A DNA stretch of 64,000 nt from Pascua guehoae. Taxonomy: Eukaryota > Basidiomycota > Tremellomycetes > Trichosporonales > Trichosporonaceae. How positions within the stretch are numbered: the first letter of the stretch is position 1; each line of letters opens with the position of its first letter. Location: contig BCJX01000007.1 of assembly GCA_001600415.1 (NCBI GenBank), forward strand, positions 1,257,527 to 1,321,526, given 5' to 3'. Of this stretch, positions 10,738 to 22,390 are shown piece after piece. Both the position numbers and the translations under genes were made by a program. The notes beneath the pieces are model-generated. The model saw only the letters and a program-made list of their open reading frames with translations. It did not search any database and was not told the DNA's origin.

Positions 10738-12243
10738 ATGTTCGCAGAATCGGCAAGGTGGTGACATTGGTAGCTCGCAGAAGTGTAGTCCAGAAATGTA
10801 GCCCTTGTGTCCGTCCGTCATGTTGCCTTGTGTCCCGTCGTGTCACCCAGCGAGGGTGGCGTCTGTGCAACGACACTCACACTCTGGCATGTGCCCTCCC
10901 TTTGCATGCACGTGGGATGGTCATTGAGCCCCGGTGCGCACCATATGCCGTCCTTTGCCGTCGGCATCGCCATTGGCGAGTCTAGCGAGGTGCTCGGTCC
11001 CATGACTGCTGCGCAATCGGTCTAAGCGCCGCAGCCCATCCCCGAGCCAATCGGAGTCGCTCAATCGGCCTACGCGTCATCCGCGCGCTACGCGCGCTGC
11101 CCACCCTGTTTCAGCACCCAAGCGCGCCCAGATCTCGGTAGCACCCACGCTAGAAGTATGCTTACTGTCCTGAAGTGGCGACGAGATAGCACGGACGACG
11201 TTGTCGAGGCGTGTTCGATGGGCCAACGGGAGGGGGCCGTCGTGACGAATCGTGGGTTACGGCAGTGACGTGTGCCAGGGCACGGGCAGTGGCAGAGGTA
11301 GTACCATGTTTGCGCGCGAAGTATATCGGCCGCTCGGGGCTGCTGGATCGTCGGCAGGGCGTTGCAAGACGGCAGGTGGTGGATGGGGGATGGCCCAGGT
11401 CGTGGATGGGTGGATGGGTGGAAAAGCGACAGAAGGGGGAAGTGGAGTGAGAGTGTGAATCCGACAAGGCCGCGTGCGATCTGTGCGTGTCAACGACGCG
11501 CCGAGCATGAACATCAGCCAATGTGGCACCTGTGATCGTCTTCGGGGACTCACTGTGGAAATGCTCGGCGAAGCAGGACGTGCTAGAGAGTGTTTTGGGG
11601 CGTGGATGGAGTCGATGGACGGGTTGTGTAAAAGTCGTGGTGGTTTGTTCAAACAAAGCGAACTCGCCAGCCAAACGCGCACACTCGCTGCCATCCAACC
11701 GTTTCTCACCCATCCATTCACGCAGCAACGTCCTTTTTTCGCGCAACTGGGGGTTTTCGGGTACGGGGAATTCACTGGTGTTGTCAGAAATTATATACAT
11801 GTCGTGGTTGACGAGATACAGCCGTTTGGCCCATTTGTCCAACCGTCCACCTGCCCAATTTCAGCCCCGTCCACCTCCACACCCCCACAACTAGCCCCTT
11901 AGGCAAACGCCGATTTCTCCAGGCAGAGCGTGCATGTCATGACGTCGGTGGTGCTTTCTCGTGACGCTTGCAGGAAATTAAGTAATCCTTGCAAGAGAGC
12001 ACCTCTATGCAGGCATTGCCAAACGCCGACAGGCTCCGAGTTGCATCCGCTCGAGGCAGGGGACCCTCCACGCCTGTATTGTTAGCACCACTGCGTCCCA
12101 CCTTTACTTTCTCTTCGCCATCTCCACCACCCCCCTCCCCATCCCCACCCTGGCGCTTTCCGTCGTCGATCCCCCCGACCTCGCCCAGCGCACTCGCACT
12201 CTACCTTTGACCAGCTTTCAGCCCCACCCCAGGTCTTTACACA
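10738..12243. other. Intergenic region between SDR gene and F1
   Basis: This spacer holds the SDR 3' end and the F1 upstream region. Near 11015-11110 there are imperfect direct repeats around AATCGG and CGCGCTACG. The longest minus-strand frame (11162-11842) is His/Ser/Pro-rich without domain features, so I do not call it. The 170 bases before F1 are pyrimidine-rich and do not carry the promoter module found near F2 and F5. Confidence 0.5.
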
Positions 12244-13165
12244 ATGCTGTCCAAGGGCATTCTCTCCGACCAGGACCGCTTGGCTGAGACACTCGTCAAA
12301 GCATTTCATGGCCAATTTTCCGCCGAGGTTCAGGTCAACGCGCTGAACAACGTCGACCTCGCCCTCGCTCGCTTCGCGCTCCTCCGCGGCCGCTGCGTTG
12401 TCGACTTCGGTGAGCCTGCTGCTGTTCAACTGTTCGTCGACAAAACTCTCGAGGACGCCCTGGCGCAGCTCCAGGGCGTGATCAACATGGACAAGTACGA
12501 TCGCCTTGCCTTTTCCGACAAGGCATGCGAGCACGTTGTCAAGATCTCCAAGGGAGACAAAGGCCCCAAGGATGTCAACCCTTTCTTTGCCGACCTCGTA
12601 TCTTTCGGCATCCAGCCCAAGGGCTGGTCGCAAGTGGACGCCCCGACCCGCGAATACTTCTGGCGCGCCCGTCCCGACCTTCAGGTTCCCCCTCCTGCCA
12701 TGTGGGGGCTCACCCGTGAGTTCTTGACACTGAGCAAAAGAAAACTGACCTCGATAACTAACTCACAGACCCTGCTGCGGACGACGACGACGACGACGAC
12801 GACGACCTCTTTTTCGAGTGCGAGGACACTGTGGACCCCGATGAGGAGGACGTCTTCTTCGACGTCGAGCTTGGCGATGACGTGCCTCTCTTCCCAGGCG
12901 TTATCGACAACAGTAAGTTGTTCCACCAGTTGCCTGTTCAGTCTCTAACTCTCCAGACTACGCCACCCGTCTCGTCTGGGGCCTTGTCGTCCTGTCCATC
13001 ATGGGCATCTGTCTCCACACGATCTTGGTTGTGGTCGCGAACGTTATTTCCTTCCTTCTCCCAGGCGCCGCTATCGTCATCCTGGCAGCCATTGCCTTTG
13101 TTGAGATCCTCGGCCGCCTCCCCAACGTTGAGTCCACCAACTCTCACTACCTCCCCAGACACTAA
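12244..13165 (+). CDS. Family F member F1: N-terminal F domain plus two C-terminal membrane helices
   Basis: Exons 12244-12715, 12769-12912, 12957-13165 (274 aa). The first 140 residues form the domain that defines family F in this window: SDQDRLAETLVKAF, ALARFALLRGRCVVDF, VVKISKGD, PFFADLVSFGIQPKGW. Then come an Asp repeat (eight Asp, from a GAC microsatellite at 12780-12806), an acidic linker, and two hydrophobic helices (LVWGLVVLSIMGICLHTILVV and FLLPGAAIVILAAIAFVEI). The expected topology is a soluble or peripheral N-domain tethered to a membrane. Family F is not recognised; no function is assigned. A second open frame reaches 13286, but no donor joins it in phase. F6 is a broken close relative, including the first intron. 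Confidence 0.75.
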
Positions 13166-13361
13166 CCCAGTAGAAGACCACGTCATCCCCGTTAGCGGCT
13201 GTCACGTCAACTACGGCAACGAAAAGGATGCCGAGCCTCCCCTGTTTGTGTGGCTCATGGGCTTCATGGGCCTCAAGGTTCCTTGAGGTGTCAACTCAAA
13301 TCGCCGGTTAGGGCCCGCCGTCTCTTGCATTTTGTCTCGTTCTTTAATACCACCGGCTTTA

Positions 13362-13745
13362 GATACCCGACGTGGCTTGGAGTCTGGTTCAGGCTTAGAG
13401 TGAGTTATCGGGTCTTGATCGGGTATGCTAGTCAGTGGCTGACATTTCCAGAGTTGTCGACTGTCGATGGAAAGGGTTGCGAGGCGCAACAACACCTGTG
13501 AGTCACCTCTCTTATCCGCACGGACACATACTCACATGCTCAGTGGTACGGGGGACGTATCGAAACCCGTCGAACTCGGCGGGGCCCTCCCGTACCAAGG
13601 CTCGTTGCGCCAAGCGACCCGATCCGTTGATGGAAGACAACTTCGACACCTGGCCGGACTCAAATATACCCATATACCCTTGATGCATTCGTTCAAAAAA
13701 ACCATCAGAGCACACAACTGACCTGGCCATGATATCACTCACCAT
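13362..13745 (+). repeat. Duplicated 3' flank, copy downstream of F1
   Basis: The core (13362-13500) is almost identical to 30494-30632, downstream of F3, sharing for example TGAGTTATCGGGTCTTG and GGTTGCGAGGCGCAACAACA. Weaker similarity continues to about 13745 (GATGCATTCGTT; CTGGCCAT.ATATCACT). The same side and orientation relative to two family F genes indicates a segmental duplication that included the 3' flank. Confidence 0.85.
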
Positions 13746-13775
13746 GGCACGCAGGCAGCCTCACTCACACTCGAC

Positions 13776-14726
13776 TCAATTCACCTCACCAATCCGGCAG
13801 ACCTCGACGCCACAAAGCTGAAAGATACGTCCATACTGACGCTGCAGGACCTTGAGGTGGCCAAGGTGGCTCTTTTCCGTCTCGTACTTGATCTTGCTCT
13901 TGTCCAGCTGGCGACGAAGGGTTACAATCTTGTTCTTGACCGTGTTGAGCTCGTCAAGCTCCAGGGACGCGAGGCGGAGGTCTTCCGCCTTCGTCGCACG
14001 GCCACGAACAAGAGTGCGGGCCCGGGCGTGTTCGGCCTTATTCTGCCTCTCGTACACATTGAGCATGCCCTCCATCTCCTTGAGGTGCTTTCCTTCGGTG
14101 TCGAGCTTGTCCAGTTGGCGCGCAACCTCCTCCGACAAGTCCATCATGATCGCGACGCCATCCTGGAGCTCGTCGGTCCAGGCGCCCGCTTGCGTGGCTT
14201 TGAGGTGGCGATAGAAGGCCAGCGCCCACGGGAGGTATCGGTTGAGGATTTCGACACGCTGGCGCACAATGCTGTCCACCACCCAATCGTTTTTCGAGTT
14301 CTTCTTTCCAGCTTCCTTGGAGGGTAAAGTGTCGCTGGGCGAGTGTGGGCCGGTCGCGTCACCATCGAGACCCTCGGAGGGCTTGTGGGTGATTGGGGAA
14401 GGTGAGGTCTGCTGTGTGGATGTGGCGGGTGCGGAGCTCGGTGTGGGGCTTTCGAGTGAGGGTGGGATCTCGAACGCGGCTGTCTCGAACGCTGCAGTCT
14501 CGGACGGTGAAGTCTTGGACAGTGGAGTCTCGGAGGGTGATGGTAATGGTGAAGTCTCGAGTGATGGCGAGCTCGAGGGAAGACACTGGTCAAGAATGTC
14601 GCCTGAGTTGGTGTCTGAATAGGTGGTCAGCAGCGGCAACCATTGTTATTGACATTGCAACTCACTGTTCGTGGCTACCATGGTGTCGGGCTCCATGGGG
14701 AGGGCTTGCTCGGTGGTGAGGGACAT
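13776..14726 (-). CDS. Coiled-coil protein, unidentified
   Basis: Exons on the minus strand: 14726-14666 and 14614-13776 (299 aa). The first half is low-complexity (Ser/Thr/Pro/Glu with repeated ETAAFE and SPSE units), the second half is helical. From about residue 125 (NDWVVDSIVRQRVEILNRYLPWALAFYRHL) it runs into a long heptad-type coiled coil (EEVARQLDKLDTEGKHLKEMEGMLNVYERQ and LDELNTVKNKIVTLRRQLDKSK). The protein probably scaffolds or dimerises. It is convergent with F1. A degenerate copy of its 3' part lies 22 kb away at 36350-36470. I do not recognise a family. Confidence 0.8.
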
Positions 14727-15640
14727 GGTGGGAGAATGTGGAGAAAGAGAAAGAGACAAAGACTTGGGCATCTGAAATACCCTGCGAGTATCGGGCGTGG
14801 GTGGCGAGTGTGTGTGATGGGAGGACAATGGGTGTGATGGGAGCGTGTCAGTGCTGATCCCTTCCTCATTGTTGATACCAGCCACTGGGCGCACTGGACG
14901 CCGATGGCGCCGGGCCAGTGCCACACTCGAAGGCCATCACCCTCAAATAAGTCTACAACCGTGCCACCACCACCACCTCCATCAGGTTGTTGCTCGGCGC
15001 CACCACTTCCTCCGTCCGTGCGCGTCGGAGTTGGACAACACAATGGCCTTCCTCTCGGCGCCACCACTTCCTCCGTCCGTGCGCGTCGGAGTTGGACAAC
15101 ACAATGGCCTTCCTCTGCAGCTACCCTTAAACCGCCCATGAACGGCGCCATTGTTCCCGCCTTCCTCGCCGCCACCGTATCGCCACCAGATGGCATTGCA
15201 CATTGTGCGTCCACGCTACCGCCACCACCACGGCCCGCTGATCAATTCGGTCATGCACTACTTCCGCGTCACCACGGCTACCAATCCGCTTGTTTCGGAG
15301 TTGAAAACGGGGTCATACTCATGTTCCGCCACACTGCCTCACCATCGGTTGCCATTGTGCACCATTGTGCACCATTGTTCAACCAACAATTCATTGTCAC
15401 TCAACCACCGCATTGTCAATGTCACCGCCTGCGACAGTGGACTCACTACTCACCGTTTCATTGTCCGCTCTCCTTTCACCCTTGACCGTCTCCAAACTTC
15501 GCCATGCATGTGGACCGCAGTGCTCGGATTGCTATGTATGCAAGTGGTCTCGCAGCATACATAAAGCAACGAGCCTGCCCCACTCCTCACCACCAACCTC
15601 TCACCCCACTTCCTTCCTCACTCACCAACTCTTTCCAATC
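14727..15640. other. Divergent intergenic region with tandem duplication
   Basis: This is the shared upstream region of the coiled-coil gene (minus) and the gene at 15641 (plus). It contains a 61-bp tandem duplication (own entry) and repeated CACCATTGTGC and CATTGT words at 15350-15425. ACATAAAG at about 15560 could be a TATA element 80 bases before the ATG at 15641. Confidence 0.5.
14993..15114. repeat. Perfect 61-bp tandem duplication
   Basis: Two identical 61-bp units start at 14993 and 15054 (each begins CTCGGCGCCACCACTTCC). They lie upstream of two divergent genes and contain the self-complementary word CCGTCCGTGCGCG, so a regulatory effect is possible but not shown. Confidence 0.9.
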
Positions 15641-16451
15641 ATGCTGCAATCCATACTCTCCACCGTGACGTCTCCCTTCAGGTAAGTCCACATTAACCCA
15701 GTGTCGAGAAGGTTGACTGACATGGAACCAGGAGCACGGCCACTGCGAAAAGCTCCGACCGTCCGCGCACATCCCTCCTACCCGAGTCCAGCTCACCCCG
15801 GCGCAAGTTCACCTGGGACCGTTTCAAGGAATGGAACGACAAGCAGCCGACGCTCGAGGTAGGTTGCCCATCCACCACAGGGGACACCTGCGTGTCTCCC
15901 ACCAGGGCCGTGTCGGCTTCCTCAACTCGCTTGCAACACACTACCTGCATCTCGACGCTGACAACAGGCAAACATTACCATCGCGAGCTGCATCGAACCA
16001 CACCAGAAGTGGATCAGCATCGGGCTGTACGACGAACACCCCGATTCTCCCGCTGCGCGGCATGCCAGGGAGGTTGCCGAGAAGCGAGCAAAGATCAAGG
16101 CAAAGGCCGCTAGCCTCATCAAGGCAAACGAGGAAGCGCAGCAGGAAGTGCGCGCAGCTCATACGACGCTGAGCACACTGCTCACCTGGGCCGAGACGGC
16201 GTACGCCAGGGTCGACAGGTTGTTGCACGACAAGAACAAGATTATGAAGCCGCTGAATGTTCTGCGTGACGACCTGTTCCTGGGGACCAACGAGCATCTC
16301 AAGCCGGTGAGTGCGGGGGTGGCTGGGTCTGTGCTTGCGTCCAAGCTGACTTTAGGTACCGTGCAATCAGTGCCTCAGGGCCGGCTTCAAAGTCGGCGTC
16401 GACAAATGCACGCACCCTGGGCCCCATCCGGTGGATCGTACGAGGATCTGA
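15641..16451 (+). CDS. Unidentified protein with helical middle and Cys cluster near the C-terminus
   Basis: Exons 15641-15681, 15732-15858, 15968-16306, 16356-16451 (200 aa). The N-terminal part is Ser/Arg-rich; then RRKFTWDRFKEWNDKQPTLE leads into a helical region with AEKRAKIKAKAASLIKANEE, a probable coiled coil. The C-terminal exon encodes CNQCLRAGFKVGVDKCTHPG, a CxxC...C...H cluster that might bind zinc, resembling half of a fungal zinc cluster with only three cysteines. Function unknown. The introns are standard and phases match exactly. Confidence 0.7.
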
Positions 16452-16686
16452 CAGTAGTCCTGTTGGCTCCCTTGTGAAAATGATTGTGTCGAGAGAACCC
16501 GCCCTTGCTGTAGCCAAGAATGTACTAACTACCCCATTCACACCATCCGCTGGAGCCTCAGAAAGATCCCAAGGGTATCACATATCACTACAGGGTATGA
16601 CCATTTCGTGCCACGTGGGGTATTAGATCACAATCTCGGCGTCATACGTCTCGGCCGTTCCATCGACAAAAGCAGGGAGAGGCTGC

Positions 16687-18324
16687 CTACTTGCCAGAGT
16701 TAATGGTCTTCATGGCAAGCGGAGTGCGCGACCCCTTCTGGCCCTTCCCGAGGTCGAGGTCGTGTGGCGACATGAAGCGGTTGGGAAACGAGAGAACACT
16801 GGGACGGGTCTTGGCGGGCGTGCAGAAGTTGAGCGACTTGGACTGCGCAAAGGGGGGTTTGACCGCGGTGTCGAGAATGTTCGAGTCGACAGAATCGTCG
16901 CTGACCGAGAGGTCAAATAATGAGTCCGAGTCGTCCAGGTGGTCCGTGCTGAGGTTGGGGAGTGCGTCAGAGGTAGTGGCGTCGCTGTGCGTGGAGGAGG
17001 AGGGCGAGTCTGGCATTACACCGACCGTGGAGGGCTTGGCGGTGTGCTCGGGGGCAGTGGCGTCGTTGTCGACGACTGGGCGAGCAGATGGTTCGGGCGT
17101 GGCCGGCGTCTCAATGGGCGAGGCAACTTCCATAGCGCTTTGCACATCCTCCTCGTCCCTGACCTCATTGCTCTTGGGCTGCTCGTCGGCAACGACAGCC
17201 TCCTCCTTCTTCTGAACGAGTACGGGGTTCAACAGCGCAAGCCGATGGGCGAGGTCCTCGGCGTCGACGCTGAAGAGGGGCGCACGGTGGGGCTGTGGGC
17301 CAACCATAGGGGTGGTTTGAGTCGGGGTGACGGGCCAGTTGTTGGGAACGACAGCACGCCGGGTAAGCTCAAGCGAGCGGCGCTTGTTCTCAAGCTCGAG
17401 CGAGAGGCGCTTGTTCTTGGTGCCTTGCTGGGGTGCTCGGGCTTTGGTGGCAGTGCGGAGCGGGCGGAGTTTGGGCTTGGCCTCGTTCGCCTTTGCAACG
17501 GCTTCGAGCGAGCGAGTGGGGTTTGGGTTGCGGGTGCCGTTGGGCTGCGACGAGGTGATGGGCACGTGCTCCTCCGAGGAGGCGTTGCCTTCGGTCTCAT
17601 CCTTGCCGGAAAGGGTGGTCGCGATCGCGGTGTTGGTGGCAACGTTGCAGACGTCTGCAGAAGTGTCATTGTTCTGCCCGGGTTCACAGTTGACATTGAT
17701 GTCAAGAGCGAAGCCCTGCAAAAGCTTTCGACGCTCGCGGAGGTCTGAGAGCTTGGTGTTCATGTCCCGCAGGTTGCGGGACAGACGGTGGGTCGTCAGG
17801 TCCGGGTCGAGCAGAAAGGGCTCGTTGATGTTCGTAGTAATGTTGCGCGCGCGGTGAATCTCATGGAGGCGCTGGGCCCGGTTGCGGACCATTTCCTCAT
17901 AGCAGAAGATCCGCTCATCCAACATCTCAATCTCGGCGGCTGTCGACTTCTGAAGGTCCACGAGCTCGTCCTTTGGCGAGGCCGAAAACAGGCTGTTGGT
18001 TAGCGTCGGCTACCTTGTTGTTTGCAGAGAGGTGCTTTGGCGTGGCCGGGATGCAAGAACACGCGACCAGAAGTAAAAATGACCCTCCATCACACTGTCC
18101 CAAACTCACCTGCTAATGGCGTCATCGGGCACCGTAGTCTCATACGTGTCTTGCGTCTCTTCGCGCCCGGTGGCGCCCAAGGTTACAGGTGCAGGTCGGC
18201 TACGGACGACGGTGAATTCACCGGCGGCTAGCCTGTAGATGTCAGTTCCAAGACGAGGTGGGACGTAGCTACACGTCACATACCAGTATAACAGGGTAAA
18301 CAACGATGCGATAAGGGTCTGCAT
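16687..18324 (-). CDS. Unidentified Ser/Pro/Glu-rich protein with N-terminal coiled coil
   Basis: Exons on the minus strand: 18324-18284, 18232-18110, 17992-16687 (489 aa). The start at 18324 gives a short hydrophobic N-terminus (MQTLIASLFTLLYWLA) that could be a signal anchor. Residues about 70-150 are a helical, coiled-coil-like segment (EIEMLDERIFCYEEMVRNRA, LSRNLRDMNTKLSDLRERR). The rest is disordered with RLSLELENKRRSLEL repeats, many SP/TP sites, and a conserved-looking C-terminus (NRFMSPHDLDLGKGQ, RTPLAMKTINSGK). Such tails with SP/TP clusters often belong to cell-cycle or cytoskeleton proteins, but I do not recognise the family. The first exon is the least certain part. Confidence 0.7.
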
Positions 18325-19775
18325 GGTGTCCCAGATGCGAAGGATGAGTGGTCGAGTTGAGAATGTGGCGGAGTTGGTTGCAATGTGTGGTCAGTTGTAA
18401 GAAGTGTGAAGTAGTTGGTTGAGTTGCGTTCTACATCCCCCCTCGTACTTGGACCATGCCGTTCAGTAGCCATCCTGTGACACTAGTGTGGTGTGGTGGG
18501 TAGTGCTGGGCTTGACAAGGCGTTGAAGGCAGATTTTGGGCGTGACAACTGTGATGGGCGTTGGTGGTAAACACACACACACACACATAGAGACACACAC
18601 ACAGACACGCACACACACACATATATATGCCCGCGTGCTGGCACACCACCACACAGCGTCGTGAAATGCACGCACCAGCCATCGTGACTGTTCATCACAA
18701 TGACACACGTGTAGAGGATATAATGTCAGAGACGAGTGGACAAGTGTGTGGCAGCAGTTCAAAGTGTCACTTTGGTTCTGAGACAGCTGGGGATCGACAG
18801 AGTGGCAAAAGACGTCACCTTGTGCGTAATGTGTGTATCTTTCATAGAGTGCCTATGATCTCTGAGTACTACAACACATAATGGTACGTGATATTGCGAC
18901 AAACGGCGACCGTCGCTGGGAACCAGAAGCACAGGATGGACAATAGCGCCGTGATCGGTCCGTGTCGGGAACGTCCATGCAGCCGACTTGTGACTTTGTT
19001 GCCGGATGACCCCAATGGTGGATTTCGGTCCATCTGCTCCACAACTTCGGCATCCAAAGACCCGATATCTCTTCAATGTTGGCAATCAACGTGCGATTCC
19101 GTTTCACACTTTGCCATCAATAGCCGTCGCACACACGGGTTGCGGGCAACCCAATGTGTCCAACAAGAGACAGGATTGGCTCATGCCCACTTTTCGTTCC
19201 GAGATTCTTCCTGATTTCCTGAATATGCCCCAACACCAGACCGTCATATGCCCCAAAGCCGGCGGCAGCAGGGCCACACTGCCCGCTGGCCGTGCGCCTT
19301 GTGGGCAAGCCTTTGCCGCCGGCAAGGGCTGCTTCTCCACGGGGCCGAATAGTCAGCTGCGCATACTATGATGCTGACTGGTCAGATGCTCAGGGTCTCC
19401 AAGATCGACAAGATACGGGACGGCCAAACTCCCACCCACCCCGTCTTCATCTCCGCTTGCTTGTTTGAACCACTCGTCATTCCCATCTTAATTCAGGAAA
19501 GCCCCGCGAGGCACTTCCAAACCAAATGTATTTCCGTCCATTGCCGCCCCTGGGGTCTCCTACCGGGCTCCACATCAGACACGTTGCCGTGCCTGTTGCA
19601 CCATGGCCGGCCTCTTGGCGATTGCCTAGGAGGCAACAAATAGACCATGGCAACAGGCCCGGCCTATGACGGAGGCCTGCCGAATGTGTTGGCAGCAACC
19701 ACCACCCGTATATGAAGCCCGACTAACCTGCGTGCATTGTGTTTGTCCCCCATAGCACAACCCAACACGACAACT
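18325..19775. other. Divergent intergenic region
   Basis: It lies between the gene at 16687-18324 (minus) and the sugar transporter (plus). It contains the CA microsatellite at 18570-18628 and otherwise mixed-composition DNA. Several frames of 60-120 codons have no domain features. I see no gene here. Confidence 0.5.
18570..18628. repeat. CA/TA dinucleotide microsatellite
   Basis: Interrupted (AC)n runs followed by ATATATAT. It explains the CVCV-type frames on the minus strand. Confidence 0.9.
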
Positions 19776-22106
19776 ATGTCTCTCGCACTCATTTTAGGCG
19801 CGTTTGCGTCGTTTTCCGGATTCCTCTTCGGTGAGTAGGGTTGCCCTTGGGTTGACACTGTGCCCACCATCGACGAGGTCACACACACCCACACGCACAG
19901 TGGTGGTACTTGGATGTTATGGCAACGAAGGGTCGTGTGACCTCAGAGTGGGAGAGCTTGTTGGGTGACACCGTTTTCCATTAGGCTCTTACACGCCGTC
20001 GTTGCCAGAGCAAAGGACCTTGACAAAAGCCCCTACAGCAGCATGATCCCCAGCTGACATCTCAGGTTATGTGAGACGACCAAAACAAACCCTGATATCG
20101 TCTCAGTCATGCTAACACATATAGGATACTGGGTACATTGCTGGCTGCAAGGCTATGATCCCATTCCTTGAGCGATACGGCAAACAGGTCGATGGGGAAT
20201 GGATTCTCCCTACTGGCACTTCCTCTCTTTTGACTTCTATCCTCTCCGTGGGCACGTGTATCGGTGCTCTTCTTGGTTCGACCGTCGGTGACAAAATCGG
20301 TGAGCTCCTATGGCTGATTGGATGACTCATGATGGCTGACGGTCCAGGTCGCCGTTACGGTATCATCTTCTATATTGTCCTGTTCTGCATCGGCGTCGCA
20401 CTTCAGACCGCCGGCAAGAGCGTCCCAGAGTTTGCTGTCGGGCGTGTGTTTGCCGGTCTGGGTGTTGGTGGCACCTCGTGCCTCGTACCACTCTACCAGG
20501 CTGAGTGCTCGCCCGCCAAGCACCGCGGATTCATTGTCAGGTAAGACGAGAACGAAGAGCGTAGAGAAGCCAAGCTGACGCCAACAGCGCCTACCAGTGG
20601 TGCATCACCCTCGGTAAGTAACTCAAGATGGAGGTAATGCCCCCTTACAACAGGCCTCTTTATCGCGTCATGCGTCGTCTACGCCACGCACAAGCGCCCC
20701 GATGCCTCTTCGTTCCAGATCCCTATTGGGTAAGCGTCATTGTCCATGCCCCACTGACATCTCCAGCCTCCAGTTTGTCTGGGCGGCCATTATTGTGATT
20801 GGTACCCTCATGCTGCCTGAGAGTCCTCGGTGGCTGGTAATGGCAGGCAAGGACGAAAAGGCTCAGCACTCGATTGCCCGCCTCAAGGGTGCGCCTTATG
20901 AGTCGGATGAGGTTGTGCAGGAATATGCCGAGATCAAGGCCAACCTCGAGAACGAGCGCAAGAGTGCCAGCGGGTCCTGGGCCGACGTTTTCAAGGGTGG
21001 CCCCAGCAAGACCAGGCGGCGTATCCTTACTGGTATGGCTACTCAGGCTCTTCAGCAGCTCTCTGTGAGTCTGAGAAACGGCTCATTGCAAGCTCTAACA
21101 GACTTCAGGGAATCAACTTTATCATCTACTACGGCACAGAATTCTTGTCAGTGTGGATGAGACGTGGTTATGCTGTCCAATGCTGACCTCCCTCAGCAAG
21201 AGCTCGGGTCTTGGCGATGAGTTTGTCATTTCGATTGCGGTCAACACCGTCAATGCCGGCACTACGTGAGTTTTTCCAGTCAATCTTGGGACCAGCGGAA
21301 TAGCACTGACTCCCAGCCCAATCGGCATGTTTGCAGCAGACAGAATCGGTCGTCGCCCCATGATGATGTACGGTGCTGCGGGCATGGGCGTCGCACAGCT
21401 CATTGTCGCTGCCGTTGGCGTTTCTCGTCCTGCATCAGACATGGTCGCCCAAAAGGTCCTCGTGGCATTTGTGTGCATCTACATTGCTCACTTTGCGACC
21501 ACCTGGGGCACACTCGCGTGGGTCATCACGTCGGAAATGTACCCCTACGAGGTTCGCGCCAAGGGCATGTCTCTTTCGACGGCGACGCAGGTGAGTTAGC
21601 TCTGCGTGATCCGCCATTGATCAGCCGTGAAAATACTGACACCAACAGTGGATCTTCAACTTTGGCATTGGGTAAGGTCATGGCTGTGCTCTGTCGGCCT
21701 CAAGCTAACTCCCCACAGTTACGCGACGCCATACCTTGTCGACACTGGCCCCGGTAACGCCGGCCTCCAGAAGAATGTGTTCTGGATCTGGGGCGGATTC
21801 TGCATCATTGGATTCATCTTTGCCTACTTTGTGAGTACCCGCCCTACCTTGGCCGATATTAGCATCTTGCTCATACCCTCACAGTGCATCAACGAGACCA
21901 AGGGCCTCACGCTCGAGCAGGTCGACCTGCTCATCCGCCACACGACGCCGCGCAAGTCGAACGCATACCGCAAGGAGATTCTTGAAAATGACATACACGA
22001 CGAAGACATTGTCCGCTACCGCAGCAGGGCGCCGAGCATGTCTGTTGGAGGCGGAGCCCACGGGCTCAACGACAAGTCGAATGTTGATCACGTTGAGAAG
22101 CTTTAA
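19776..22106 (+). CDS. MFS sugar transporter (hexose family), 13 exons including a 5-nt microexon
   Basis: Exons: 19776-19830, 20066-20070, 20125-20299, 20348-20540, 20588-20613, 20654-20729, 20767-21064, 21109-21146, 21197-21265, 21317-21590, 21649-21671, 21719-21830, 21885-22106 (521 aa). Family signatures are intact: LFGYDTG in helix 1, GDKIGRRYG between helices 2 and 3, PLYQAECSPAKHRG, PESPRWL after helix 6, QALQQLSGINFIIYYG, ADRIGRRP, SEMYPYEVRAKGMS, and ETKGLTLEQVD at the end. It should import a hexose or related sugar with protons across the plasma membrane. Exon 2 is only GTTAT, between CTCAG and GTGAGA; it supplies the Gly-Tyr of LFGYDTG and restores phase. The N-terminal tail is very short. 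The substrate cannot be told from sequence. Confidence 0.95.
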
Positions 22107-22244
22107 CTACGACCGCGCCTAGCTGTCGTGCCGCCAAATGAAAGGAAAAATCAAATAAAAATCAAAGTGATCAGAAGCAATTTATAGTGCGGTAGCAAGA
22201 GTGATGCAGTAAACTTGCAGGTGACAACTGTCCAGCAGTTGAGG

Positions 22245-22345
22245 CATATCGCACGTGCCACTATGGTCGGTATGGACAGACGGCCGACCCTCTATCGCAT
22301 CCGCCACATATGTTGATATGTGGCGGATGCGATAGTGATAAGTGT
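22245..22345 (-). repeat. Partial promoter-like module with inverted end
   Basis: Read on the minus strand it gives CGCATCCGCCACATAT, GGTCGGCCGTCTGTCCATACC and AGTGGCACG, the words that start the module at 27281, but in rearranged order, and it ends in a perfect inverted repeat. It lacks the TATA-to-leader half. Confidence 0.55.
22292..22335. repeat. Perfect 20-bp inverted repeat
   Basis: Arms CTATCGCATCCGCCACATAT and its exact reverse complement, separated by GTTG. The arm sequence is part of the promoter-like module, so this is two module ends joined head to head. Confidence 0.95.
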
Positions 22346-22390
22346 TGTAGACGACGTTGTATGAGAGGGATAGGTCGCGCGAGCGAGGCT

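Noticed and set aside
11162..11842. 226-codon minus-strand open frame
   Set aside because: His/Ser/Pro/Arg-rich, no splice structure or domain, in a spacer; probably chance.
13166..13286. Extension of F1 to a frame ending at 13286
   Set aside because: No donor in the last F1 exon gives the needed phase, and F1 ends naturally at TAA 13163-13165.
18463..18762. Cys/Val-rich minus-strand frames
   Set aside because: Translations of the CA microsatellite.
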